Shown: positions 11,484 to 24,006, numbered from the stretch's first letter. The stretch is 64,000 bases of DNA from Hydra vulgaris (GCF_038396675.1 NC_088931.1:67028501-67092500), one strand, 5' to 3'. The notes: a model not told the origin generated them from the letters alone. A program made the numbers and translations.

Positions 11484-12745
11484 GTACACTAGGGAACCCC
11501 AAAAGTTACGGCAGTTGGGAATATTTGTTTTTGTTCATACACTATAATTTGTTTTCTATCGGTCAAATAACTTTTGAACCAAAGTAAATTGTTATTTTGT
11601 ACTCCATAGTGTTTAAGTTTCTTTATTAGTGTATTATAATTAACGGTATTGAAAGCTTTAACGGATCAATGAAAACTCCTAAGGTAAAGTAGTTACTATT
11701 GAATGCAATTGATATTTGATTTTTCAAAACATTGTTTTCAAAACAATGTTTTGAAAACATTGTTTTGATGTTGTACTCAAAACAATGTTTTCAAAAATAA
11801 AAAAATTTGATAAAATTTTTTTATTTTTGAAAACATTGTTTTGAGTACAACATGTCGTTTTCTGATAAGTGATTAAAAAACCTTTTGTACATTATTCTCT
11901 CAAATAATTTTGAAAAACAAGGTAAAATAGATATAGGCCTATAATTAGAGATATTTGAGTTATCTCCGGACTTAAATATTGGTGTGATTCGTGCAATTTT
12001 TAGCTTTTCAGAGACAATACCTCTTTTAAATGAAAGATTAAATATGTGAAATAACGAGGATTCTATTATATTAAAAACTGCTTTTACAACATTAACGTTA
12101 ATTTTATCAAATCCAGCACTTTCGTTAGTTTTAAGGTAAAAAAAGGAGGTTTGCAATTCAATTAGTTTTAAATTAGGTTCATCCATAACTTTATCGTAAT
12201 TTTTTAAATAAGATTCAAATAGTGTTGAATTCATAGGAATTTTTAATGCCAAATTCGGATCAGCATTAGTAAAGAAGCTGTTTAGTTTTTCAGCAATAAT
12301 TGATTTATCATAAATTGTTTTTATCAATTGTTTTTTTTTTTGAATGTTACTTGCATAACTATTTTTTCCGATTATTTCTTTAATTTCACTCCATGTTTTT
12401 TTAGTGTTTCCGGTGGCTTTACTTAATAGCTTTGCATAATAAAGCTTTTTTGAGTTCCTTTTTGTTTTTTCAAATATATTTTTATAATTTTTATACGTCA
12501 TTTCGTTTTTGTAAATCTTTTTTTTTTTCAAGTACTTATCATTTAACTTTTTTTTTTTTTTTGAAGATTTTAGTAACCCGTTAGACATCCATGGAGTTAA
12601 AACAGTTTTGGTTTTTACAAAAAAAATTTTTTCAGGAAATGCTTGATCATATTGCTTGCAGAATTGATTTAAAAGTAGATAATATGCGTTGTTAACGTCA
12701 TGTGACTGCAATACCAGATTCCAATCAACGTTGTCTCTTAAAAGA
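11484..12745 (-). pseudogene. LINE reverse transcriptase fragment (CR1/L2-like, family C)
   Basis: A long open frame 12711-11821 reads the linker between endonuclease and RT (NNAYYLLLNQFCKQYDQAFP, TPWMSNGLLKSS, a Lys-rich stretch) and the RT N-terminus (NESAGFDKINVNVVK, IARITPIFKSGD, NISNYRPISILPCFSKLFER). Similarity upstream extends to about 12745. After a palindromic interruption at 11724-11852 the RT resumes at 11690-11484 (VFIDPLKAFNTVNYNTL, then WFKSYLTDRKQIIVY and GVP). In the first catalytic motif the usual F-x-D-L-x-K-A-F-D reads FIDPLKAFN, so the second Asp is lost but the metal-binding one is kept. The F/Y-A-D-D box is absent. A 5'- and 3'-truncated inactive copy. Confidence 0.8.
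11724..11852. repeat. Palindrome inserted in LINE family C
   Basis: Arms of about 40 bases: TGTTGTACTCAAAACAATGT at 11769 and its inverse ending at 11852, with A/T centre. Immediately left, at 11724-11768, AAAACATTGTTTT is repeated in alternating orientation. It splits the RT reading frame. Confidence 0.85.
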
Positions 12746-13821
12746 TTATGAAATTTTTTTTACCGAGTTTTAATTAAAATACTCTAATATAAAAAGTTAT
12801 AAACAAAAACATTTTGTTTCAAAATGAGCTTGTAAAGAGCAAGACTTCATTCATAAAAAAATTCATATTGGATTTTGATTGAATTTGATTTAACTAATCA
12901 AAGACTTTGTTAACCCTTAATTTAGTTTAAACGCAATATCTAATTCGACTGGAATTTGTGAAAGTTACACAACAAATCTATAATTTAAACAAAAGGGTTA
13001 GGATATTGTGCTATTTGCTGTACAGTGTATTGCACTAAAAGCTGTTGCGAACTTAATCTTTATGAATTTACTTACAAAGAAACTGAAAATAATTCATTAA
13101 AAAAATAAAGTTCATTTTGTTTTGAATGCTGTCAAGTAATCGGTCCTTGTATCCCTTTATTGCAAGTGCCAATTTAGAATCCAAGACAAAACTTCCAAAA
13201 AAACTATATGTCCAGCTATTGAGACAGCATTTTTATAACTTTGACCAAAGCAACTTCCTATTTCACGCTAATCTGCTACTGGCTTGTTAACAATGTGAGT
13301 GGTAATCTTTGCTGCTGATTTCAAGTTTCTGTGATCAAATAACCAGAAGTTAATCAGATGATTTGGTTTCTTGGTTTTACCGGTTCCAATTTTAATTGAA
13401 GTGATAACGAAGCTCTTGAAATGCATACATTTATTCGAAAAATGTCTGATTTGTTTAGACAGATTTATTAAAGTTTTTGCGATGTGACTTCTGTTGCAAT
13501 CACATTGCACGCCCAATAATTTTTAAAAACCTTTTCAAACAATGAGGAGATTTTTTTTCCAAATAAACGTCTTTGTTGATGTGCGTATTTTATTTTATCT
13601 TCATCTGAAAGACGGACTAGGAATATATAAAGCTGACATATTATAATTAATAGCCTTTAAGCCACTATATGTTGTATGGTTAAATATGAAACTGTCTTAG
13701 GTGCGGGAAGTTTTTTCAAGGTATGGTGAAATCAATGTCATTTCTGTGATTTATAGGCAAAAGTTCATCATTTTGAACCCCAGGCTAATTGATTTAAAAT
13801 TTATCATATACCTAATATATA
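12746..13821. other. Gap between LINE C and the Tc1 element
   Basis: No recognisable gene. A minus-strand open frame of 82 codons (13516-13268; with CDCNRSHIAKTLINL) looks protein-like but I cannot assign it. Confidence 0.4.
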
Positions 13822-14107
13822 CAGTATTAAACAAAACATTTGCAACCAACATCGAACAATGCTGAAAAGTAATCCTAATTTTACATGTCTTAAAAACGAA
13901 ACGAACTATACTACCACAGCAAACAGTTCAGGAGTCTGGAGTCATAGCATGCCATGACATGAGAAATCAGCTGACAGGTGACAGCATACAGGCAGAATTT
14001 CGTTGACAAGCGCCATTTTACAGCGGACAAAACAAGTGCAACTTTTTTGGTTTGTTTCATTTTCTTAAGTCTGGTCTGTGTCAACGTCATGGAAGTTTTT
14101 TAATAAT

Positions 14108-14256
14108 TAAAGGAAGTATCCAGAAGTTTCCAGAAGCATGCAGAAGCTTCCAGAAGTTTCCAGAAGAAGCATCTGGAAGCATCCAGTAGCATCCAGAAAT
14201 ATCCACAAACATTCAGAAGCATCCAGAAGCTTCCAGAAGCATCGAAAAGAAGCATT
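14108..14256 (+). repeat. Degenerate decamer tandem repeat CAGAAGCWTC
   Basis: About 14 imperfect copies of CAGAAGCTTC / CAGAAGCATC / CAGAAGTTTC in tandem, between the inner left repeat of the Tc1 element and the transposase start. Not found elsewhere in the window. Confidence 0.85.
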
Positions 14257-14569
14257 TAGAATCTTCCAGAACAGGTTCACACAGGTTCATTTTACTATAT
14301 AAGAGACATGTAAATCGACATGTAATTCAGTTAGTATATGGAAGTCAATCAGTCAGTATTATCAAGACAGTTTATCGAAGTGAGTTTTATCAAAGTGTTT
14401 TATCGAAGAACATCAATACAAGAAGTGAAATACAACAAGTGTTTCAATACATCAATACAGTCCACATCCAACCAAGACGTTGTGTTCCACAGAGCATTAT
14501 TGTATCATCACAAGGTAAATGTAACACGGTAAGCCTTGAGAAGCGTGATTATTTATTTTTATTATTTTT

Positions 14570-15638
14570 ATGACTTCAAGTACAAAATTGGCTCCCGACA
14601 GTCTTGGATTGGAACTAAGAAAGAAAATTATTGGCGATTACGTAAGTGAAATGTCACAAAAAAGTATTTGCGATAAATATCGCGTGAAAAAATGGGCCGT
14701 ATCAAGACTATGTTCCAAATATTGTTCTACCGGGAAGTTGGCAGCAGATAACGAAGGTGGAAGACTGCGTTCCACCACTTCTAGAGAGGATTCTATGATC
14801 GTCAGATCCGTCAAGAAGGATCCCTGGATATCATCAGTCGAGATACAAAAGAAATTAGAGCTGCCTGTATCGGACCGAACAATCAGACGACGTGCTGTTG
14901 AAGCCGGATTGTTTTCTCGACGCCCTGCAAAGAAACCGCTGATCTCACTGAAAAACCAGAAAAAAAGACTCCTGTTTGCTACATCTCATATTTCCTGGAA
15001 TGTGCAGAAATGGCGAACTGTCCTGTTCAGTGATGAATCGAAGTTCAACATCATTAGGAGCGTTGGCATTTGCCGTATACGTCGACCGGCCGGAAAACGC
15101 CTCGATTTACGTTACTGCCATAAGACCGTGAAGCATGGTGGAGACAATGTAATGGTCTTGGGGTGTTTTTCTGCTAACGGTCTAGGTCATACCAATACAT
15201 CGAAACGATGGAATAATGGACCGTTTCATGTATAAAAATATCCTGAAAGATGTTATGTTACCTCATGCTGAATGAATATGAATATGCCAATATAATGGGT
15301 TAAAATATGAATGGAATATGCCAATAAAATGGGTTTTTCAGCAAGACAACGATCCGAAACACACAGCAAAAGTAGTCAAGCAGTGGTTTCAAGACAACCA
15401 CCTATCGGTGATGGATTGGCCGCCTCAATCTCCGGATCTCAACCCTATCGAGAACCTGTGGGAGATTGTCAACCGCAGAATTAATTGTGAAGGTGTTCGT
15501 AATAAGGATCAACTGTTTGAACAAATCCAAAAGGCCTGGGCAGCGATTCCACAAAGTTTCATTGATCACCTGATTGAATCTATGCCTCGAAGATGCAAGG
15601 CTGTGATCGACAACAAAGGATTCGCCACGAAATATTGA
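14570..15638 (+). pseudogene. Tc1-family DD34E transposase, frameshifted
   Basis: DNA cut-and-paste transposase. The N-terminal part (14570-15190) has two helix-turn-helix regions (MSQKSICDKYRVKKWAVSRL; ISSVEIQKKLEL..SDRTIRRRAVEAGL), an AT-hook-like RRPAKKP, and the first catalytic Asp in VLFSDESKFN. The C-terminal part (15318-15638) has the second Asp in VFQQDNDPKHTAK and the Glu in SPDLNPIENLWE, ending FATKY. Between about 15190 and 15315 the frame shifts by one base, then hits stops where AATATGCCAATA..AATGGGTT is locally duplicated (15281-15302 and 15315-15336). All three catalytic residues persist, so inactivation seems recent. Start ATG at 14570 gives normal family length. Confidence 0.9.
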
Positions 15639-15891
15639 TAGCGAAATACAGCTTGGTCAACATTTTATCGAGTTGCACTTGTTTTGTCCAGAAGGAAATC
15701 AACTTTTTTTTAATACTTTTCATTAATTTATTAATTTTCGTGTACAAATAATGAACTTTGTGATGAATAAAACTTGAAGAACTTTGTCTCTAAACAGTTA
15801 CATAGTCATTTCTCTAAATTGAAAAAATGCAGCACTTTTATATAAAGAAACTAAATTAGCATTATTTGGTTGCACTCGTTTTGTCCGATAC

Positions 15892-16022
<131 letters not shown>

Positions 16023-16100
16023 CGTAAAATATAAAGCATAAATATACTACAATGCATTTTACCTTTTAAAATTTATCTGTTCAAAAAGCAACTATTTTTT

Positions 16101-16140
16101 GCATTCAAATTGCATTGCAAAACGCAATGTATTTGAATGC
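16101..16140. repeat. Inverted duplication at the hAT truncation point
   Basis: GCATTCAAATTGCATTGC and CGCAATGTATTTGAATGC are inverted near-copies around the loop AAAA. The right arm is the end of the hAT coding sequence; the left arm is an inverted copy of it. Confidence 0.8.
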
Positions 16141-17789
16141 AATTTCCACCAATCAAGAATTGGAAAGTCTTTTTTGGCATCAGGGAGATATTCATACTGG
16201 CACATTTCGCTCAAAATAGGATTCAGTTCAGATGTTGGCTATTGTGTTTCAAGTCTGACGTTTAACTTGCGCTTCAGTTATGAATTAGGGGACAAATCTG
16301 CTGAAAGGACTCTGGCAACAGGTTGGCACTCAACATTATCCTTAACCTGTAAGGCTAACCATTCTTTTGTTGTTTGAAATTTTTTGCAGAGCTTCAAGTG
16401 AAGTCCCTTTAAAGCAGGATTTAAGTAGTTTGCTGCAGCACTCAATAAGATTCCAGTGTGACAAAGAGGAAATCTTTTCTCAATGCAGCTTTTCAAGTTT
16501 TTTCCATACAAGACACCGTAGCCATTTTTTCCATCCGTCTCAATAAATTAATCAATTTTGTCATGGATTAAATAAAGAGAATCGGTGACAGTGTTAATTG
16601 TTGGAATAGACTCAGCCAACCACGTTTCTGTAGCTTCTTTAAGTGGTGCCAAAATTTCTACTGCTCCCTCTATTGATTTCCACTGTAATGCGTTGATGGT
16701 CTTTGAAGAAAAAATATCTTCATTTGCACATAAGCTGATAATTGCACTATTTAGATGTAGGACAGAAGCCATGCAATCCAGTTCACTATTCCATCTTGTG
16801 TCAACAGATTGGCGTAACTGTCTAAAATTGATTCCTTCAGCGTCTGATTCTGATTCAAGCAACTCAGCTGCAACTGTTGACTGGTGAGTTAAAGAAGCCA
16901 AATCTTTGCATGTTTGCAACGCATCATCCATTCCAGCAATCATTCCAAATGAGTCTCGAACTGCACATTGCAAAATATGATTGTTGCACAAGTATTGGTC
17001 AAGGCGCTTTGACAATTTGACTGCAAGTTTCATGTTTCTTGCCTGGTCGTTCACGCAGTACATTGGCAAATCAGCAGGCAAATTTAGTTCTTCTAAGAAA
17101 GAATCCAGCTTTCCTTCAATTAAGATACCTGTGTGTCTGCCTGGGAACTGTTGGACATGGGGTGTCCAGTGATGTAGTCTTCAATTTTCGTCAATAGCAT
17201 GAAAAGTCCAAGAGATGTAGCTGTCCTGAGCTCTAGAAGTCCAAAGGTCAGAAGTAAATGCAGCACTTTTTAGATTTGGCGTAATCTCCGTTATCACGCT
17301 CTTCATTCCAGCTTGAACTTTTCTTGACCGAATTTAAAGCTTTCTTGAATATGTTGTTCTGTGATAAAGGTTCAGTTTAGGGTTTGCAATGCCAAACAAT
17401 TTCTTGAAACCTCTTCCTTCGACTGCTGAAAAGGATGCCAGATCAGTGCAAAAGTAATCCAGCATTGCAGAGTCAAACTGTTTTTAAATGGAATTGTCTT
17501 AGTCATATTTGGACTTTGTTTCAAGCATTTCGACCATGGTTCGTTATTTCTTCTTAGGAGGAGGAAGAAGAGAGTCGTCAGTTTTTTCAGAATATTCAAC
17601 GTAATCTTGGCTGTGTTTTTTTTCGAGGTGACGATGAAGTCCGCTTGTGTTTCCATCTTTTGTTTTCAAAGATTTTTTGCACGCCTTGCATTCAGCACGG
17701 TCACTTGGTTTTTGAAAATATCTCCAGACTTTGTTTTTTCTTGGTGACATTTTTGATTGTTGAAATGAGGCAAGAATATTTCTTTTCAA
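16123..17789 (-). pseudogene. hAT transposase with BED zinc finger, 3'-truncated
   Basis: Reading down the minus strand: BED finger (MSPRKNKVWRYFQK, CKACKKSLKTK, HLEKKH) near 17750-17590; FTSDLWTSRAQDSY near 17250 with the first catalytic Asp; VNDQARNMKLAVKLS near 17050 with the second Asp; CNNHILQ (C..H pair); DTRWNSELDCM; TETWLAES near 16610; and the beginning of the C-terminal dimerisation domain, CQYEYLPDAKKDF then DWWKLHSNTL, ending at 16123. The final part (SxxSERxFS and beyond) is missing. Several stops and frame breaks interrupt it (for example after PPPKKK near 17545 and near 17330). Similar to ZBED-type hAT proteins. Inactive. Confidence 0.88.
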
Positions 17790-18089
17790 TATGAACTATA
17801 TATGTCAAGTTGAATTCCACTGGTAAACTAATGAAATTAAGTCGAAAGTGCACCATTTTATACAAAAAGTTTTTGTATTTAATATCTAATTAAAAATATT
17901 TAAAATCTAATTAAAATTTTTTAATTAGATTTTTTTTTTTAAATTTAATTTGTTTTTGTCAAAAATAAATTAAATTTTTAATTAGATTTATTAAAATCGC
18001 GGAGTCAAAATATTAATTAATTAAAAAAACAAATTATTAAGCATTTTGTAAATTATAATAATTTTTAATTTGGAAAATAATATAATATT

Positions 18090-18195
18090 TAAGTCTCGTT
18101 CTACTTCTCGCGAGAATTTTCTATTTCTCGTTTCTCACGAGAAGTCCCATTTCTCACGAGAAGCGAGAACGAGACGAGATCTCGCTCATGGTTAG
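18090..18195. repeat. GC-richer inverted repeats, probable 5' end of the truncated hAT
   Basis: CTCGTTCTACTTCTCGCGAG faces GAGAAGCGAGAACGAGACGA as inverted repeats, with TTCTCACGAGAA twice between. Minus-strand reading begins CATGAGCGAGATCTCG, a plausible terminal sequence for the hAT upstream of its BED finger. No partner end was found, consistent with the 3' truncation at 16123. Confidence 0.5.
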
Positions 18196-18755
18196 CTAAA
18201 TTCATAAAAGCATATAAAACATTTAAGTTTTTTCAAATAAACCATTTTAAATTTAAATTTTTACATAAATGTTATCGAACAAAAGTTAGAATGAATTTTT
18301 AAAAAAATAAGGTGATCTAATAATAATAAATGTAATAATAATAACAGTGATCTAATAATTTTAAAAAAATAAGGTGATATATACTACCCTAATTTTTATA
18401 AGCCTCAAGTTAAATAAAAATTCGAAGATCAATGAGACATTTCGTATATTTCTTAATATAAGTTAGATCAGGGACGTGGTGGCACCTGAAAAGCAGGTAC
18501 GAATTTCCAGAAGAGGGGCCCGGTGAAGTACTTTTAACGAGAAACAAATAAGCGTTCAAGGAAAATTATATTTATACTAAAAAAAGTTTTTTATGGATAC
18601 AACATATTACGTAACTCATTTGTATCAGCATAGTTTTTTATTATGTCTGAATGCGTCAAATTCCACATTTTCTTATGTTCCACTGACAAGAGAACACGAT
18701 CCCCAACACGCTTTAATGTCAACCGATTTGATAGACGAGTTTTGACAAGCTTCAG

Positions 18756-20870
18756 TTAGCTGAAAACTCTCTCACACTCTGCTGAATTTGTTGGAGTTGT
18801 ACTGAATATCTTGTATAGAACTGCAACAGAGGGGAATACAGCATCTAACATAGTCTTCAGCATAAAATTGTAAATGGTGAGGAAAGAAGGCAAAGTTTTG
18901 TTATCATTCTCAGCAGCCTTTCTGTAGACCTCCATAAAACCAACCATTTCAGCACCAAATTTATTTAAACTGATACCAATTTTGAATTTTTCAAGCACTG
19001 ATTGAATTTTTGCTTGTGAATTAGAGTAATGAAAATTATGACTAATATTCTTCAATAAAAAGATGTCTATGCTTTCTAAAAATGTGCTGTGAAAAAAAAT
19101 CCTGTGAAGAAAATTTGTCAACAAGTACTGTAGTTGCTGAATCCACTACAGTGTAAAACACTTCTGCTAGCCACTGATCTTTTACCTGAGTAAGCCGCTC
19201 ATCGTTTCATCAAAATCCAGTTGTTTCTTTCTGCGAGTCCTTTTCTCAACAAATGTTTGCTGTTCAAGCTGAGCTTTAGTTGAAATTTTAACAGCAGATA
19301 TAATAACATTTTGACCAGTACTGTCTCTTAGTACTTGAAGCTTTTTTAGTGATACATCAACAGACATTATAGCAATGGAAAAATCAAGTGTTTCTCCTTA
19401 AAGAATTTTATAAAATGAAAAGCAAAAATTTCTTTGAAGAGACATAAAGTCACAATTGTTTCATATGACTGAAATCGGGCTAAAAGACCTTGTGCTTCAC
19501 TTCGAATATTCATTTTAAATTCTATATCATTTGAAATTTGTTCAAGGCCATCGATTAGTGCAGGGTATAGTGTCAGCAGTCGGTCTGTAGCATTTTGTAA
19601 GGAACTGAAACGAACACTGTGGGTAGCAACCAGTTCAAGAGACTGATTCGCATCCTCAAGAAGAGATTTGCACTTCTTAAATATATTATTTCGTTTCCTT
19701 GACTTTCTGTATAGAAAAGTCTTTAATTTCTGCACATCGCCAGGCTTGCTTTCTGTTCCAAAAAGGTTAAGAGAAACAACAGAAGAATTTGCACAAGCTT
19801 TCATAACCAGATTTGTTCAATGAGATCCACAATAAATATTTATTGCAATGGGAGAACACTGCTTCGAGTGTGTTGCAACTCCTTTGTTTATTCCTTGCAT
19901 ATTGCTTGCACCATCAAAAGACATACCTACACACTTTTGAATATCTACGTTATTTGATTTGAGTTCATATTTGATTTTTTCACTTATTCATTCACCAGTA
20001 GTTGTTTCAGTTTCAACCATTGAAATCAGATGTTCCTTTAAACGGCCTCTTCTGCAGCAAGCGTAACATAACGTAATACAATAGAAGTTTGCTCACAGAG
20101 TGTAATATCATTGGTGCCATCTGCTGATGGTGAAAAGAATACTGAGTTATTTACCTCTTCTAAAATATCCTTCTTGACTATCTGTGTCATAGTATGAATT
20201 AGCCTGTTTTGTGTATAATTAGAAAGTTCCGTAATTCTTGCACCCCTTCCAGCAGATTGTTTTTGAGTACTGCAAATGTTTGAAAGTTTTTCATTCAGCA
20301 CCTCATCATACTAAGTAAATATAACAAATTTATAAATTTACCTACACCACATTAAAAGGATTCACTTTTTTCAGAGTCATTGTAAAAGTCAACTTCCTCA
20401 TTTCCACGTTAAGAAATACGCTCTGCGATTAATTACCGAATAGCATCATTAACTCGTATTAGGTATTGATGTAGTTTCTTTTCTCCTCTTCTTTATATTT
20501 TTTGTTCAGATGTCTCATAGTTTCAATATTTAATATTTTATCAATTGTGGAGTCTGATAATGCATGAACTATAGCTTCAGCAGCATTTCGATGTTTTTTC
20601 TGGGTGCAATGCTTTCTTATAGTGTGGCTTAAGTTTGACCAATTATAAAACCCACCACATAAAGCATAAAAAAAACAATGCAAAAATTTTTTTCTAGTGA
20701 TAGAGAGAGCCATGACCTTTTCTGCACAATATCAATGTCATTAACTTTAACTGATTCAGTGTAATACTTAGATAACCTTGAATGTTTTGTTGGCTGATTT
20801 GGCCCTAATACAATAAATTGCTTTTTATCAATCATCTTTGGATTTGACTTTTTATCAATCATCTTTGGCT
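18756..20870 (-). pseudogene. hAT (ZMYM1/TTF-type) transposase, degenerate
   Basis: Minus-strand blocks in order: RSWLSLS..CFFYALCGGFYNWSNL and HCTQKKHRNAAEAI (20720-20560), resembling the TTF-type zinc finger with lost cysteines; LNEKLSNICSTQKQSAGRGA and FFSPSADGTNDITLCEQTS (20301-20060), the DUF4371/RNase H region; VATHSVRFSSLQNATDRLL (about 19640), the conserved segment near the W/R-rich motif; and FLTIYNFMLKTMLDAVFPSV with TPTNSAECERVFS (about 18800), the hAT C-terminal dimerisation motif. Stops and frameshifts separate the blocks. The usual D-x-T-D reads ADGTND, suggesting lost catalytic residues. Inactive. Confidence 0.85.
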
Positions 20871-21239
20871 TCTGATAATCTTTTCTGATAAAGTTAGGTC
20901 CGCCGCTGCAGTTACACGCACTTCATAATTACCCATTTCTACAGTCACTCTCTCAGTTTCAGTAATATTTTGGTCTCTGAATGTTTCTGAATATTGTAGT
21001 TCTGCTCTTTTATCTGCTGAAATTATGACATCCTGACTATTGTCTGTTTCTTGTACAGATGATTGGTCACTAATCTCTTAATCTCTTGTTATTGGCTCTG
21101 TTTCAATAATAGGCTTACTTGTGATATTCACAATGGATGTTGATGTTAATTCTACATTCTCTGTTGCTGTAAAGGATGTCCCAGCTTTTCTCTGTTTTTA
21201 TGGCACTTGCATTGACGCGAAACCTGCCGTTAACTTTAA

Positions 21240-21960
21240 TTGTTTTTGGATCATTACCAGCTACTTTCAATTCATGTTGTTGTTTTTGAGATTTTTTTTC
21301 AGCACCAGATTTGTATTTCCATTTTGCCTCTTTCTTTTTTTTTTCCTTTATTTCACCTGAAACATAAATATATATAAAATTAAAAATATGTCCTATGATA
21401 GAAACCAGAGCATTGGTTTCTTTCGTTTGAGTTTTAACTACTATTAGTCCATAGAACCTATAAATAGTAGTACTATTTATAAATTCATGGACCAATAGGG
21501 AGTGGACTGGAGCATATTGAGTAGTAGTGAATAAAAGTAATAACAAAAATTCATTAAACACTTAATTTTATTTATCAAACATATATTAACCATATTTATT
21601 AATGCAAAGTAAATGAATTCATGCATTTTATTTATTTATTGTTTTGAACTTTCCGATAACAATTTTCTCTTTTTTCTGTTGATGGGATGGGTAATTTCAT
21701 CAGAAAAAGAGGAGAACATGGCTTAATCGTTCGTCACTACAATGCTTGTTTTCGGTATTCTTTTCGTTTAGCAATACGTCTGCGTCTACCTTCTTCTGTT
21801 TCAGCCGCCCTTGCCTTAACATATCGTTCTCTTCGTTTTTTTAGCCAAGATGCTCGTTATTCAGCTGATTCTTTTGCTCTAGCTCGAAATTTCCGTTCTC
21901 TTTCTTGAGCAAGAACTGCTAATCGATTAATTTCAGTTTTCAGTTTTCGTTTTTATATTT
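21240..21960 (-). pseudogene. Upstream basic-repeat exons of the hAT element
   Basis: Minus strand 21905-21690 reads RERKFRARAKESAE, KKRRERYVKARAAETEEGRR and RRRIAKRKEYRKQA: a basic, Arg/Ala/Glu-rich repeat of about 22 residues seen in many invertebrate mobile-element proteins. Minus strand 21360-21250 reads GEIKEKKKKEAKWKYKSGAE, which resembles the N-terminal K-K-x-x-S-G-A-E leader of ZMYM1-like hAT proteins and follows a splice-acceptor-like TTTCAG. Stops are present in the first block. Confidence 0.55.
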
Positions 21961-22493
21961 AGCTTTCTTCGTTATATTTCTATGTTATTAAGATTTTTTT
22001 TTTTTTACTTATTTACTTTAAAAACTTTAATTATTACTTTCAATTACTATTTATAAGTAAAGTATTAAAGCATTACTTACTTTTTTACTGTATAAAATAT
22101 ATTAATTCCAGGTCAACAACGTCGTTGTTTATTATTATTCAACAGTGATTTTATTTATTTACGCTAAACAATGTTTGTTGTTTTTTGTTTGTTTTAATTA
22201 CTTTTCTTAACAATTTTCTTTATTTACGCCAAACTAAAGTTTAGCGTATTTCTTTTATTATTACTACGGACCTAGTGTTTGTTTTGCGTAGACAACAAAC
22301 AAACAAACAAACAAATCAACCGATGTGAAAGCAAGTTAAGTAAAATGTTGTAAAAAATGCCCTAGTAGAAACTTATAGAACTAGAATAGTTTTTTCTCTT
22401 TGAAGATTGGGGGCCCAGTTTCCTGAGCCAGAATCAGGGCCCAGTACAAGTTCTCGTACCCTTGTACTGGGCCACCACGTCCCTGAGTTAGAT

Positions 22494-23287
<794 letters not shown>

Positions 23288-23779
23288 TGTGTGCCACAAA
23301 ATTTGAAATCAATTTTTGAAAGCTTTTTTCTCAACCAATTTTGCTCAAATTTTGCACACTTAATCATTTTCGATGACAATACAAGGAAATGGAAAAATTT
23401 GACCAAAAAAAGTTAATTAAGTTAACAAAAATTTAATTTGTATTTTCCCATACATTTTATGTATATGATATAAACTGCGTATACGTCACAAAAATAATTG
23501 ATTTGCAAATTATTTGCAGTTTCGAAGACATTAAAACGCAGCGATTAAAAACCTATTGTTTTAAGTTATTAAGTAATAAGTCTTAAGTTATTAAGTTAAA
23601 AAACAAAAATTTAGTAAAAACAGTAATTTTTAAATTTAAAAAAAAAAAAAACAGTAATTTTTCCTTCTACAAAAGATAACAAAAAAAGAATTTCTAGGCC
23701 CAACAGAATTCTGCTTGCATAAAGCATGGATTTGAAAAAAGAATTTTTTTTTGATTTACTAGTTACTTTGTAAATTCTA

Positions 23780-23995
23780 TTTGACACGTGTCTTTCTTAG
23801 CCAATGAAACGGACTTTCGGTAGGATAAGAAAATATTTTTCGGCTACTGACAGTCGGGAGGATTTCAAAATTTCTTATTCTACCGAAAGCGCGTTTTTTA
23901 GTTGATTTTGACACGTGACACTCTTAGCCAATAAAACGAACTTTCGGTAGGATAAGAATTTATATTTGCCTACCGACTTTCGGTACGCTATCCAC
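23780..23995. repeat. Direct repeats with CACGTG and CCAAT words
   Basis: A unit of about 53 bases occurs at 23780-23833 and 23908-23959. It contains TTGACACGTG, CTTAGCCAAT and ACTTTCGGTAGGATAAGA. Between the copies and after them the inverse motif (CTTATTCTACCGAAAG near 23875; CCTACCGACTTTCGGTA near 23970) appears. The set lies directly upstream of a Tc1-like element. Class unknown; a decayed MITE is likely, and CACGTG/CCAAT alone do not show a promoter. Confidence 0.65.
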
Positions 23996-24006
23996 GGCGA
24001 TATATA

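Larger units (their letters stand above)
18461..22493 (-). mobile_element. Complete hAT element with 8-bp target duplication
   Basis: Terminal inverted repeats of 15 bp, CAGGGACGTGGTGGC, lie at 18469-18483 and, inverted, at 22471-22485. Both are flanked by the same octamer AGTTAGAT (18461-18468 and 22486-22493), the 8-bp target duplication expected of hAT transposition. Subterminal GGTACGA occurs at both ends. The 4.0-kb interior encodes a degenerate transposase on the minus strand. This is the clearest full-length DNA transposon in the window. Confidence 0.95.

Noticed and set aside
18090-18195. CTCGCGAGAA-rich block considered as a promoter with palindromic factor sites.
   Set aside because: Inverted-repeat layout and position next to the hAT BED-finger start fit a transposon end better.
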